Origin: Niastella caeni
GTDB lineage: Bacteria; Bacteroidota; Bacteroidia; Chitinophagales; Chitinophagaceae
Length of the DNA: 64,000 bases
NCBI RefSeq assembly: GCF_004834005.1
Contig: NZ_STFF01000008.1
Span: 248,001 to 312,000, forward strand
Reading direction: 5' to 3'
The position numbers and the translations under genes are program-made. This document shows, piece by piece, positions 28,147 through 38,800 of this stretch. Position 1 is the first letter of the stretch, and every line of letters begins with the position of its first letter. Under the pieces are notes generated by a model, which was not told the DNA's origin, searched no databases, and saw only the letters and a program-made list of their open reading frames with translations.

Positions 28147-30816
28147 ATGACAAAGATCATCTACACTTTTGCTTTGTTGTTTTATGTCAATAATGTATTG
28201 GCACAAACGGCACTGGTTCCATCTGGTTCAATTTGGAAATACCTCGACAATGGAAGTAACCAGGGTACTGCCTGGCGAACCACTTCTTTCAATGACGGAA
28301 GCTGGAAATCGGGCCCTGCGCTATTAGGCTATGGCCATGGCGATGAAGCCACCGTTGTAAACGGTGGCCCTTCCGGCAACAGGTACACAACGACCTATTT
28401 CAGAAAGACTATTTCGAATGCATCTAACCTTTCCAATTATACTTTGCGTGTGAGGAGAGATGACGGCATCGTAGTATATATAAATGGTGAGGAAGAATAC
28501 AGGAACAACATGCCCTCGGGAACCATTGCGTACAATACCTGGGCATCTACCACTGCCAGCGATGATGGCTATACATGGTTCTCCACCACATTGGCAACTG
28601 GTTCTTTAGTTACAGGGACCAATGTAATAGCTGTGGAAATTCACCAGAGGAAGCCAACAAGTAATGATATCACCTTTGATCTTGAATTGACCGGCAACGA
28701 CTCAGGTACAGGCGGGCCTGATGTAACACCGCCTATTATAAGCACCTATTCACCAGAAGATAATGCTACCGATATATCCAGAACTGCCAACCTCGTTCTT
28801 ACATTCAGTGAAAACATTCAAAAAGGCAGCGGCAATATTTTAGTAAAAGAAGGCGGTGTTCTCAGGCAAACCATTGGTGTAACAAATTCCAACGTAACCG
28901 TTTCTGGAAATTCTGCCACCATTAACCCGGCAGACTTTGCCAGTGGTGCAGGAGTAAATATCGAAATAGCTGCAGGCGCTTTCAAAGACCATGCAAACAA
29001 TAATTATGCAGGTATCAGCAATGCAACAACCTGGAACTTTACCGTTCAATCGTCGGGCGGAACATCAGCACTGCTGACCCGCGGGCCTTACCTGCAAATG
29101 GGTAATCAAAATGCTGCTACCCTTCGCTGGAGAACCAATGTTGCTACCGATTCAAAAATTGAAGTGGGCACTACATACGGTACATATACTTTATCTGCCA
29201 CCAATGCTACTGTAACCACCGAACACGAAGTTCGCATCACCGGCCTTGCTGCTGATACCAAATATTATTACCGCTTTGGCAGTTCTTCACAAAAATTACA
29301 GAGTGCCAACGATAATTATTTTACCACAGTTCCACCGCCAACCACTGCAAGAAAGATACGCATTGCAGCTTTTGGTGATTGTGGCAGAAATAGCCTGGGG
29401 CATCAGTCCAATACACTCACTGCCTATAGGAATTATCTTGCTAATAATGGTCTGGATGCTGCAGATGCATGGTTATTGCTGGGCGATAACGCGTACAATG
29501 ATGGAACAGATGCAGAATACACAAGCAATTTCTTCAATGCGTATGGTAATACAATATTAAAAAATCATAAGCTATACCCCGTCCTGGGCAACCATGACTA
29601 TGCCAATAGTTCTTCAAACCAGGCAAGCCACAATGTTCCTTACTTCAACATCTTTTCGCTGCCCGCCAATGCAGAATGCGGTGGTGTGCCTTCCGGCAAT
29701 GAAAGATATTACTCCTACGATATCGGCAATGTTCACTTCCTGGCATTGGATTCTTATGGAAAAGAAAATGGCGGCACCACCCGCCTGTTTGACACTTCAG
29801 GTGCACAAGTGACCTGGATAAAGAAAGATCTTGCGGCTAATACAAAAAAATGGACCATTGCCTACTGGCACCATCCGCCTTATACAATGGGCAGTCATAA
29901 TTCCGACAATTCGTCAGAGCTGGTTAATATTCGCCAGCGGTTTATTCGCATTCTTGAGCGCCTGGGCGTTGATGTTATTCTCTGCGGGCATAGCCATGAT
30001 TATGAGCGTTCTTATTTTTTGAATGGATATTATAGCAATGAGTCTTCATTCAGCGTAAGCGCCCATACAAAAAGCAGCAGCAGTGGTAAATACGATGGCA
30101 GCTCTAATTCCTGTCCTTATTTTCCTGCTGCAGGAGCTAACCATGGAACGGTGTATGTTGTGTCGGGCTCTGCGGGCGCCAGCGGTGGCACACAGAGTGG
30201 TTATCCGCATAATGCAATGCCCTGGTCGGTCAATGATGGCGGTATGACCTATATCGAAGTGCAGGAAAACCGGCTCGATCATAAATTCATTAGAATGAAT
30301 GGCACTGTTTGGGACAGGTTTACCATTATGAAAGATGTAAAAAAGACTACGAATTTGTCTATTGCTTCAGGCAGGCCAACCACATTAACGGCATCATGGC
30401 CTTCAGGGACCTATAGATGGTCTAATGGTTCTACTACCCGAAGCATAACTGTAAGTCCTACTTCCAATACCAGGTATACCGTATCAGACAACACTTCGGG
30501 CACTTGTGTCACTGATGTATTTAATATAACTATTACCAGCGGGGCAAGAGTAGAATCAGAGGTGGCAGATGTAGCAGTATATACTTTAAAAATTCAGCCA
30601 ACGCTTGTAAAGAAAGGGCAAAGCATCAGGCTGCAAACGAATTCAGGCGAAACAACAGATATTACTTTGGTTGATATTTCGGGAAAAATAATTAGAATAC
30701 TTCGGTTTGCAGGTACTGGTTATATTGATACCCAAACCTTACAGGCAGGTACTTATTTTATAAAAGTAAAAGACAACAAAACAGCTATTACTCAAAAAAT
30801 TGTGGTGACGGAATGA
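28147..30816 (+). CDS. Secreted purple-acid-phosphatase-like metallophosphoesterase with T9SS signal
   Basis: An 889-aa protein with a signal peptide ending NVLAQ. Residues ~20-180 are a jelly-roll-like domain, ~190-300 a Big_5-like Ig domain (ATDISRTANLVLTFSENIQK), and ~305-395 a purple acid phosphatase N-terminal FN3 domain. The metallophosphoesterase core shows FGDCG (~410), GDNAYNDG (~444), GNHDY (~480), WHHPPY (~574) and GHSHDYERSY (~614), so all metal ligands are present. A short Ig-like unit and a T9SS type A sorting signal end the protein. It probably frees phosphate from organic compounds at the cell surface. Confidence 0.88.
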   Translation: MTKIIYTFALLFYVNNVLAQTALVPSGSIWKYLDNGSNQGTAWRTTSFNDGSWKSGPALLGYGHGDEATVVNGGPSGNRYTTTYFRKTISNASNLSNYTLRVRRDDGIVVYINGEEEYRNNMPSGTIAYNTWASTTASDDGYTWFSTTLATGSLVTGTNVIAVEIHQRKPTSNDITFDLELTGNDSGTGGPDVTPPIISTYSPEDNATDISRTANLVLTFSENIQKGSGNILVKEGGVLRQTIGVTNSNVTVSGNSATINPADFASGAGVNIEIAAGAFKDHANNNYAGISNATTWNFTVQSSGGTSALLTRGPYLQMGNQNAATLRWRTNVATDSKIEVGTTYGTYTLSATNATVTTEHEVRITGLAADTKYYYRFGSSSQKLQSANDNYFTTVPPPTTARKIRIAAFGDCGRNSLGHQSNTLTAYRNYLANNGLDAADAWLLLGDNAYNDGTDAEYTSNFFNAYGNTILKNHKLYPVLGNHDYANSSSNQASHNVPYFNIFSLPANAECGGVPSGNERYYSYDIGNVHFLALDSYGKENGGTTRLFDTSGAQVTWIKKDLAANTKKWTIAYWHHPPYTMGSHNSDNSSELVNIRQRFIRILERLGVDVILCGHSHDYERSYFLNGYYSNESSFSVSAHTKSSSSGKYDGSSNSCPYFPAAGANHGTVYVVSGSAGASGGTQSGYPHNAMPWSVNDGGMTYIEVQENRLDHKFIRMNGTVWDRFTIMKDVKKTTNLSIASGRPTTLTASWPSGTYRWSNGSTTRSITVSPTSNTRYTVSDNTSGTCVTDVFNITITSGARVESEVADVAVYTLKIQPTLVKKGQSIRLQTNSGETTDITLVDISGKIIRILRFAGTGYIDTQTLQAGTYFIKVKDNKTAITQKIVVTE

Positions 30817-30927
30817 TGCTCTTTCTCTTTCCGCATAGGTGTTTGTCTTGGTGAAGTTGTTGGAGCTGAATCCCTGCAACAACATCGCAGCAGATATGAT
30901 AAAGAGGCTGAGTAGTGCCGAAAAATT

Positions 30928-31596
30928 TTAACGGCTTGCTTTCCGGTTTTTTGTAAGGCAATTCAACGCAAGATCTTCCAGAAAGGAAACCACCCGCTCC
31001 TCATCCTTTGCAGGGCCAAAGTCAGTTAACGACGGAAGATTATACATAAAAAAAACCTGAAAATGGGCCATCTCAATAATAGTGCTTGATAGCGATCGTG
31101 GATACTCGTATTTGGGGTTGCATTCCAGGATTATATCGGCAATTTTGGCGCAAAGGTCCTTATAGGGTTTAAACAGGTGATCTTTGTTGTCTTTCGACAC
31201 TTTTTTAGTAAGATATGCTTTTGAACCTTCTGCAATGATTATCTGATGCAAAATGTTTTCTTCAACGTGACTTGTACGTATATCATCCTCTACATTCGCC
31301 GCTAAAAGCCTGATGACCCTTTTTAATTTAGTGATAGGGTCGCTAATATTGTTTGTATGTACCGTTACCCGGTATTCAAGCCAACTCCAATACCAGGCTA
31401 CAATGTAAATCAGCAGCCGATGCTTGTTTTCAAAATACCGGTAAATACCGGCTTCAGTAGTGCCAATGTCTTCGGCCAGTTTTTTAAAAGTGAATGATTC
31501 AAACCCGGTTTCATGTATAAGGCGAATGCTATGTGAAATGATTTTCTTGCCCAATTCCGATTGTTCAGGGTCCCGCAAAAAGAGCTTTTCATTCAT
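30928..31596 (-). CDS. TetR/AcrR-family transcriptional regulator
   Basis: The ATG at 31596 (222 aa, MNEKLFLRDPEQSELGKKII) is favoured; 31620 is an alternative. The N-terminal helix-turn-helix is clear: SIRLIHETGFESFTFKKLAE then IGTTEAGIYRYFENKHRLLI. The C-terminal ~160 residues form the usual variable helical ligand domain. It is divergent from the carbonic anhydrase gene across about 230 bp, so it may control that gene or itself. No clear operator palindrome was seen. Confidence 0.88.
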   Translation of the reverse strand: MNEKLFLRDPEQSELGKKIISHSIRLIHETGFESFTFKKLAEDIGTTEAGIYRYFENKHRLLIYIVAWYWSWLEYRVTVHTNNISDPITKLKRVIRLLAANVEDDIRTSHVEENILHQIIIAEGSKAYLTKKVSKDNKDHLFKPYKDLCAKIADIILECNPKYEYPRSLSSTIIEMAHFQVFFMYNLPSLTDFGPAKDEERVVSFLEDLALNCLTKNRKASR

Positions 31597-31825
31597 TTTA
31601 ATCTGCAAATGCAATTCCATATAAACTTTTTTGAACTATGCTTCAAATATAAAATGCAGGGACTTAGCAACTTTACAATCTTACAAGCAAAATTAATATA
31701 AGTTTTACAATTTTTTGTGATAGTATTACTATTGTGTGAGATAACTACACTATCTTCGTCACCCAAATAAGGAATATTATTGCCGGGGCAGAAGCCATAT
31801 ATTTTAAACCAGTCAAAAACAAAGC

Positions 31826-32476
31826 ATGAAAACATTAACTAAAGAAATGCAGGCCGCCATTACTCCAACTATGGCGCTGGGACTGTTAAAAGAGGGGAAT
31901 AAAAGGTTTACGAACAACCTGAAAATAAACCGTAACCTGCTGCAACAGGCAAATGAAACATCTAATGGGCAGCATCCATTTGCAGTAATTCTGAGCTGCA
32001 TAGATTCACGTACATCGGCAGAGTTGATCTTCGACCAGGGGCTGGGCGATGTTTTCAGTGTTCGCATTGCCGGTAATATTGTCAATGAAGATATTTTGGG
32101 AAGTATGGAATTTGGATGCAAAGTGGCCGGTTCAAAAATAATTGTGGTATTGGGGCATACTAAATGCGGTGCAGTGAAAGGCGCATGCGACCATGTGGAA
32201 ATGGGTAATTTGACTGCGTTGTTAAGTAAACTGCAACCTGCCGTGTTTGATGAAAAAACGGTGCAAGAAAATCGCAATTCATCCAATAGTGATTTTGTGG
32301 AAAAAGTGGCCAGCATTAATGTAAAAAGAACAGTTCATGCGATCATTGAACGCAGTCCCATTTTGAAAGAAATGATTGAGCAGGGACAGATCGGAATTGT
32401 AGGTGGTATGCATAACATTAGCAACGGTGAAGTCACTTTTTATGAAGATACACTTTTGCTTAACAATCCTCAGTAA
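31826..32476 (+). CDS. Beta-class carbonic anhydrase
   Basis: This 216-aa protein carries the zinc and active-site set of beta carbonic anhydrases: CIDSRTSAE (Cys58, Asp60, Arg62) and HTKCGAV (His111, Cys114). GDVFSVRIAGNIVN is the conserved loop. It interconverts carbon dioxide and bicarbonate in the cytoplasm. No signal peptide is visible. It is transcribed divergently from a TetR regulator and followed by an intrinsic terminator. Confidence 0.92.
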   Translation: MKTLTKEMQAAITPTMALGLLKEGNKRFTNNLKINRNLLQQANETSNGQHPFAVILSCIDSRTSAELIFDQGLGDVFSVRIAGNIVNEDILGSMEFGCKVAGSKIIVVLGHTKCGAVKGACDHVEMGNLTALLSKLQPAVFDEKTVQENRNSSNSDFVEKVASINVKRTVHAIIERSPILKEMIEQGQIGIVGGMHNISNGEVTFYEDTLLLNNPQ

Positions 32477-32539
32477 TGAGCAGGCTCGCACCATAACATA
32501 CCTGTTTATTTAATCTTTGTATGATAGGTACAATAAAAC

Positions 32540-32573
32540 AAGGCCTCGACTAATCGAGACCTTTTATTTTTTT
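32540..32573 (+). terminator. Intrinsic terminator after carbonic anhydrase
   Basis: AAGGCCTCGA pairs with TCGAGACCTT (32540-32563) with one C-A mismatch and a CTAA loop, followed by a T-rich tract. It lies between convergent genes and may serve both. Confidence 0.75.
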
Positions 32574-32585
32574 ATACCGGCCCGT

Positions 32586-34742
32586 TTATTTATGTTTAAT
32601 AAAGCTTACAACTTCGCTGCCTGCATGAATATAATACTGCCCAATAGCAAGTCCACTGATATCTATTGCAGTTGATAAAGTGTTACCAGATGATTGCAAT
32701 GTTATCGTTTTCACCATGCGTCCCATTCCGTCAATCATTTTAAGCGATATTGCGCCTGCCGGCATATGCAGCTGAACAGTTACCACGTCTTTAGCCGGGT
32801 TTGGGAAAATGGCAATAGAAGCATTTTTATCGTAGCGGATCGATAAGATTTTACTATAGGAATAACCGCCGTTCTGGTTATTCATTTTAAGTCTGTAATG
32901 ATTCATAGAGGGCAGCGGTTGTGCATCGATGTATGCGTATTGGCCATTGGCGCTTCCACCAATCACTGTTCCGATTTTAGTAAAGGACGAGCCATCCGCG
33001 CTTCTTTCCACATCAAAAGAAGTAACTTTCATTTCGTTGGCGGTTGTAAAATTCAGCAACACTTTATTATCGCCCTTCGATGCGGTGAAAGAGAGCAAGT
33101 TTTGAGGAAGCGCAACGCCAGTGCCGGTGATTAGCAGGGAAGTGATCGACAAAGGGGCCAGTGTAACCTGCAAGCTATTGTTCTGCGGCGAAATACTTGC
33201 AGTTTGCAGTGCATTGTTGCTATGCGATACAAATGTTTCTGAACCCACCGGTAAGTTACTTAGCGTGAGCGTGGTTACAGCCTGGTTGGCAAGAAGAAAA
33301 TCGGGAAAGTTTATCACAACAGTCTTTGACTGATTTAGTGATCTGTTAACCAATGCTATTGTTACAGAATCATTATTGTTATTAACTGTTGTGTAGGCAG
33401 ATACATTCAGTTCGTCACTGGAAGTAGCCTGTACACTATTGCTTTTGTTATACCGGCTAAACAGGTGCAGCGTTTCCCACATGCCTATATCCCAGTTCCA
33501 GGGAGAGAAGTATTCTACACCATGGTTCATGAACTCGCCCATCATTGATGCATGCCAAATGGCCACCGCATTCGGATCATTTTGAAGTTGTGTATGCGTT
33601 TCAGATACAGCGAAAGTAACCCCGTGGCCGGGTCCCATATATTGGTTCAGCCACTTCTGGCATCTGCCAAAAATATTTTCTATTTGTATGGAATTATCCC
33701 ATCCGCCATTGACCACTTTCACGCCGTTGGCCTCGGGGTAAATATAAGTGCTGTCAAAAAACACCCGGTGATATTGAACAACATTCGAAGGCGAAGCGCT
33801 CGAAGGATAGAAATGGAGATCGATGACATCTAACAACCTGATTCCTGAACTTTGTTGTTCTTCTGCCACCCGTTTAATAAAATACTGCACCCAGGGGTAC
33901 TGTTTACCGTCGGAGCCCGTAACCGGGGCTGCGCCCCAATTGTACCATTGCCATTCATTCGGGCTCACTGGCCCGGTTAACTTAATGCCGGGAAAAAGCG
34001 CCCTAGCTTTTTTGGCCACTGCAAAATAAAGTTGCATGAATGATTCTGCGCTGGGTTGTACGGGCATCACATCGTCGTGCGTGCCCGACCAGATCTCCGG
34101 TTCATTATCCATATTCCAGTACCTGATCTTGGTAGAGTCCAGGCCCAGACCTCCAGTGCCGAACCAATGGTTCAAAATATCAGTGGTAGAATCGTGATTC
34201 CAGGTCTGCAGGTATTGGCTGGGATCTCCATTCACCAGGGCCTGGCTGCCGCCGGCGGTATTAACAACGCCGCCTCCTGCAAGATTTTGATTTACGCCCG
34301 ACCACCATTGTGAGTTATTATAAGCCCAATCATTGAAATTGTTGGCATTGGTACGGGCGGCCTGGCCAATGAGTTGAAAACCCCACATGCCCTGGGCGGC
34401 AGGAATTTGCTGGTGAAGGGTTTGTGCGGCATAATCCCAATTGGAAGTGTATACATTATTATACCAGTCGGGGTGACTACTGATATTAAGCCGCCAGTTA
34501 TGTTTAGTGAGGTTATTGCCTCCATTTTCGCGGAAGAAATTAAGGCCTGCATCTTTATACAGTTGCCAGGTATTTGCTGGAACCGGATTGCCGATAAAGT
34601 CTGTAATAGAATTATTGCGGCCATAGATGTAAGGAGAAACCGTCTTTCTGTTATTAAATATTTTCACGCTAACCTGCACGTTCTGAGCAGTGAGTGATAT
34701 ATACAGGCAAAGGAACAAATTTGTTAAGAAGAACTGTTTCAT
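32586..34742 (-). CDS. Secreted GH44 endoglucanase-like enzyme with T9SS signal
   Basis: A 718-aa protein with a signal peptide ending SLTAQ. Residues ~20-540 match the GH44 catalytic unit: VSPYIYGRNNSITDF, FFRENGGNNLTKHNWRLNIS, RYWNMDNEPEIWSGTHDD with the acid/base Glu near 214, and FAVSETHTQLQ with a likely nucleophile Glu near 390. A small Ig-like region and a T9SS type A sorting domain (IAIFPNPAKDVVTVQLHMPA) follow. GH44 enzymes cut internal bonds of cellulose or xyloglucan. It would act at the cell surface or outside. No binding module other than the tail is seen. Confidence 0.88.
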   Translation of the reverse strand: MKQFFLTNLFLCLYISLTAQNVQVSVKIFNNRKTVSPYIYGRNNSITDFIGNPVPANTWQLYKDAGLNFFRENGGNNLTKHNWRLNISSHPDWYNNVYTSNWDYAAQTLHQQIPAAQGMWGFQLIGQAARTNANNFNDWAYNNSQWWSGVNQNLAGGGVVNTAGGSQALVNGDPSQYLQTWNHDSTTDILNHWFGTGGLGLDSTKIRYWNMDNEPEIWSGTHDDVMPVQPSAESFMQLYFAVAKKARALFPGIKLTGPVSPNEWQWYNWGAAPVTGSDGKQYPWVQYFIKRVAEEQQSSGIRLLDVIDLHFYPSSASPSNVVQYHRVFFDSTYIYPEANGVKVVNGGWDNSIQIENIFGRCQKWLNQYMGPGHGVTFAVSETHTQLQNDPNAVAIWHASMMGEFMNHGVEYFSPWNWDIGMWETLHLFSRYNKSNSVQATSSDELNVSAYTTVNNNNDSVTIALVNRSLNQSKTVVINFPDFLLANQAVTTLTLSNLPVGSETFVSHSNNALQTASISPQNNSLQVTLAPLSITSLLITGTGVALPQNLLSFTASKGDNKVLLNFTTANEMKVTSFDVERSADGSSFTKIGTVIGGSANGQYAYIDAQPLPSMNHYRLKMNNQNGGYSYSKILSIRYDKNASIAIFPNPAKDVVTVQLHMPAGAISLKMIDGMGRMVKTITLQSSGNTLSTAIDISGLAIGQYYIHAGSEVVSFIKHK

Positions 34743-35408
34743 AGAGTTGGTAATAGGTTACAAATAAGCATAAGGGAAGGAGATTGGAAATGTGATAGTA
34801 ACAAGTAAAGTGCCAAAATAGGAACAAGGTGCTGTAGGCGAATTTGTGTAGAAGCAGAGAGGGTGTTATAAAAGATTGCGGCTCTGGTTTCTATGGCAGG
34901 GAGGTGAAGATCACTGGCAGTTATCGTGTAACATTTGTTATCATTCAAAGAAACATTTGGGACGAGACCTTGCATCGGCCTACCACCGGAATTACATGGT
35001 ATAATTCAAATTCTATGCACTTCCTATGCACTTCCTATGCAATTACCAGGCGGGCTTGTGAGCATCTGCGATACGCTCAACTACCACTACCAGTATACTA
35101 ATCTATCACTCCATATGAAGAACAAAAAAAGCTGTTTACCCGTAAGTGGGTGTTTACCGACCCGGTTTTTGCGAATTTGCCCCAAAACTTGATTTGTAAA
35201 TTTTCATATATATATATATATATATAACCTTATCAAATAAGTACCTGTTATTATATAACGGCATCTCCAATTAATACTAAACGGTGCGCCAGGAAAAACG
35301 CTCACATTTGCGCCCGCTTCTTAAAGATCCCAACGCCCCTGAATGCAGTGGTGTTGGGGGGATTGATGCTGAAATATATTTCAATTAAACCCAATGATAC
35401 CACGATTT
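34743..35408. other. Divergent intergenic region with short repeats
   Basis: No gene is convincing in this ~660-bp gap. It holds the three-unit 11-bp repeat at 35009-35041 and a simple AT dinucleotide run at 35206-35226. Promoters for the GH44 gene and the small secreted protein must be here, but I cannot place them. Confidence 0.4.
35009..35041. repeat. Tandem 11-bp repeat, three units
   Basis: Two identical units CTTCCTATGCA (35020 and 35031) follow one diverged unit AATTCTATGCA. The core CTATRCA and the 11-bp period match the array at 21504-21589. Confidence 0.65.
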
Positions 35409-35834
35409 ATGAAAACCATTTTCATTACGATGTGCATGGTAAGCAGTTGCCTGGCGCTGCATGCCCAGCAAAAAACAAACATTCAAAAACTGAACTATCA
35501 CAAAAATCCATATTGGATACAAATGATAGCTGATCCTTCGGTTAATTATTTTGAGGCGGTTAAAGCCTTTGGAGAATTTTGGAAAAAGCGGAAAGTTCCT
35601 GCAGAAAACGATTTCATCGTTGACGGAAAACCTCCGCAGGAAAAGAAATGGACAGCGTTACGAAAGTTGTTGCACCATAAAGAATACAACGACGAAAAAA
35701 CTGCCGAACAATACAGTTTCGAGTACAAAAGGTTTAAGCACTGGCAGATCATGGTGCAACCATTTGTGCAGCCAGATGGCCGCATCCTGTCGGCGGAGGA
35801 GCAACTCGAGATTTGGAAACACCAACGGCAATAA
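35409..35834 (+). CDS. Small secreted protein, partner of the downstream T9SS protein
   Basis: The start at 35409 (141 aa, MKTIFITMCMVSSCLALHAQ) gives a clean signal peptide; 35394 is also in frame. The mature part is charged and rich in Trp, Tyr and Lys: LNYHKNPYWIQMIADPSVNY, then FEYKRFKHWQIMVQPFVQPD. It lies 39 bp upstream of the large sortilin-like gene. From memory, small proteins of this kind often precede such genes in Chitinophagaceae. Function unknown. Confidence 0.7.
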   Translation: MKTIFITMCMVSSCLALHAQQKTNIQKLNYHKNPYWIQMIADPSVNYFEAVKAFGEFWKKRKVPAENDFIVDGKPPQEKKWTALRKLLHHKEYNDEKTAEQYSFEYKRFKHWQIMVQPFVQPDGRILSAEEQLEIWKHQRQ

Positions 35835-35873
35835 TTCATTTCACCATTTTTTTCTTCATATACCCTTGAACTC

Positions 35874-38800
35874 ATGAAAAAATATATTTTTTTTCAGCTG
35901 ATATTTTTCTTTTTTATGCTCACCCAATCTGTTGCCCAGATCGCAGGCAACTGGAAGCCAATAGGTCCAATTCTTTTTCCAGCCAATGTCAGTGGACAAA
36001 TAAACGGCATTGGCAGAGTGAGCCAGATAAAATTTCATCCACACGGCGATTCAAGCAAATTGTATGCAGTATCTGCTTCGGGCGGACTATGGACCAGCAA
36101 TGATGGCGCTAAATCATGGCAACGAACAGGTACTGATAGTTTACCCCGCATGTCATGTGCTTCGGTTTGCATCGATTATACGAATAACCAGGTCATTTAT
36201 CTTGGAACCGGTGATGCCAACTACTATGGTGGCGGATACGGTGTCTGGAAGAGTACCGATGCAGGAAAGACCTGGAATTTTTCCAATAGCGGCATGGGTA
36301 ACAGGTTAGTGGTTGAAATTTTAATGCACTCTTCCAATAACAAAGAACTGATCGCGGCAACAGATAACGGCATATATAAATCCTATGACGCAGGGGCCAC
36401 CTGGATTGCAAAAAAAAACGGAGGTGCGTTTACAAATATGATCTTTAAACCTTCACCTTTCCCGTCAACGATCTATGCTGCTACGTTTGATCAATTTTTT
36501 CGCTCTACCGATATGGGCGAAACCTGGTCTCCGGTTGCCCTTCCCGGTTCCGGTATTACGGGAGGGGGAAGACTGGCTGTTTCCAGAGCTAATCCCGACA
36601 TTGTTTATGTAAGTTTTGTAGGTGACTATAAGGCTTCTGCATCTGCTCCGGTACTTCGTTCAACAAACAGTGGTCAATCGTTTACTATCATGAAGCCGGC
36701 TGGCTTACCCAATTTAAACGGGTATCGCCCTGACGAAGGTGGACAGGGTAATTATAACTACAGCATGACAGCCGACCCTTATGATGCCAATATTGTTTAT
36801 ATAACAGGGCATGTGGTGTGGAAATCGGTTAATGGGGGAGTAAACTGGACGCAGCTAACAAGCTGGTGGGAAAATGTGCACACCGATATGCATGATGTCA
36901 AAATTTCTCCTTATAACAGCTCTAAATTGTTTAATGTGAATGATGGCGGCGTATGGCTTAGTACAGATGGTGGTAATAACTGGACTCCTAAAAGTAATGG
37001 ACTGGAAGCTACCGAATGTTACCATGCAGGCCAAAGCCGGCTGCGTAAGGATATGGCTTACATTGGTACCCAGGACAATGGAGAATTATATTTTAGCAAC
37101 AACGCATGGGTTACCAATCGGGGTGGAGACGTGGGTTCAAAAATAGTGCTGAGTTATCAGGATGAAGCAATGGCTTACTATCTGGACGATGGCACCAGGA
37201 GACGCCTGAATTATTTCGCAAACAGTTGGGCAGAACCAGATTTCGGCAACAAAGAAACCGCGGGTGTGAACATGGAGCTGGAGTTTACGCCGCTTCAAAA
37301 AAATGTAGCTTTCTTTTCTAAAAAAGAGGTCTGGAGAACAGATAATCTGTCATCAACCAGTCCTGGATGGAAACAACTCACTAATATAAAAACACCGGTA
37401 AAGGCCCTGGCGGTGTCACCGGTAAGTGCCAATACGCTATACGTTGTTACCGAAAATGGGAACGTCTTAAGAAGCGACAATGCATTAAGTGCATCCCCTT
37501 CCTTCGTAACGCTTTCAGCACCGGCAGCAACAAATGTGAGCGCCAGTATAACGGGTATTAAGACCAACCAGAATGTTGTGTATATAACATGTGGAAGCAG
37601 AGTATACCGGAGTGCCGATAATGGCGTGTCCTGGACGAATATATCAGATGGCCTGCCAAACGTGAATATTATTAAAATACATCATGATATATATAGCAAT
37701 GATGAGTCGGTGTATGTAGGAATGGCAACCGGTGTATACTATAAGAATAATAGCATGAGTAAATGGCAAAATTATTCAAAAGGGCTGCCTACCATTGCTT
37801 CTATTAATGAATTTATGATTTTCAATGATAGTACAACGAACAGTGTTCTTAGAGTAGCATTTTGGGGAAGAGGCGTTTGGGAAACCCCATTGAGCAGCCA
37901 CCCCGCTGTTTCCTGTGCAGGCACCGGTAGCATTTTACGGGAGCAATGGGATAATATTAATGGAATTGCAGTGTCGGCCATTCCTGTAACAACGTCTCCG
38001 TCATCTACAGGTTTGCTTACAAAATTCGAAGCTGTTCCCGACATAGCAGAGTCCTATGGCAGCCGTATAAGAGGATATATATGCGCGCCGCTTACCGGTA
38101 ACTATACTTTCTGGATTGCCAGTGATGATGAATCGGAGTTGTGGTTAAGTACCAATGATAATCCAGCCAATAAAGTTAAACTGGCCTATGTAACGTCATA
38201 TGTTCATCCCCGTGATTGGGAGGCACAGGCAACGCAAAAGTCAGTACCTGTTTTTCTGGTAGCCGGTCAAAAATATTATATCGAAGCTTTGCAAAAGGAT
38301 GGCGGTGGTCCCGATCACTTAGCCGTTGGATGGCAACTGCCAACCGGTGATATGGAAAGGCCTATACCGGGAAACCGGCTCATACCGATACAGCCGATTG
38401 TGTCCTGTGCAGGCGCCGGTACTATTTTACGTGAACAATGGGATAATATTAACGGAAATGCAGTGTCGGCCATTCCTGTAACAACGCCTCCGTCAACTAC
38501 AGGTTTGATTACTCAATTCGAAGCTGCGCCCGACATTGCAGAGGCCTATGGCAGCCGTGTAAGAGGATATATATGCCCGCCTTATACCGGTAACTATACA
38601 TTCTGGATTGCCAGTGATGACGAATCGGAGTTGTGGCTAAGTACCAATGATAATCCTGCGAATAAAGTTAAACTGGCCTATCTAATGTCATATGTTGATC
38701 CCCGTAACTGGGAGGCACAGGCAACGCAAAGATCGGTACCTGTTTTTCTGGTAGCCGGTCAAAAATATTATATCGAAGCTTTGCAAAAGGATGGCGGGGG

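Noticed and set aside
34739..34975. 78-codon minus-strand ORF upstream of the GH44 gene
   Set aside because: No protein-like pattern and overlaps the likely promoter; not coherent with any family.
35206..35226. AT dinucleotide run
   Set aside because: A simple repeat; it may melt easily but I see no further structure to interpret.
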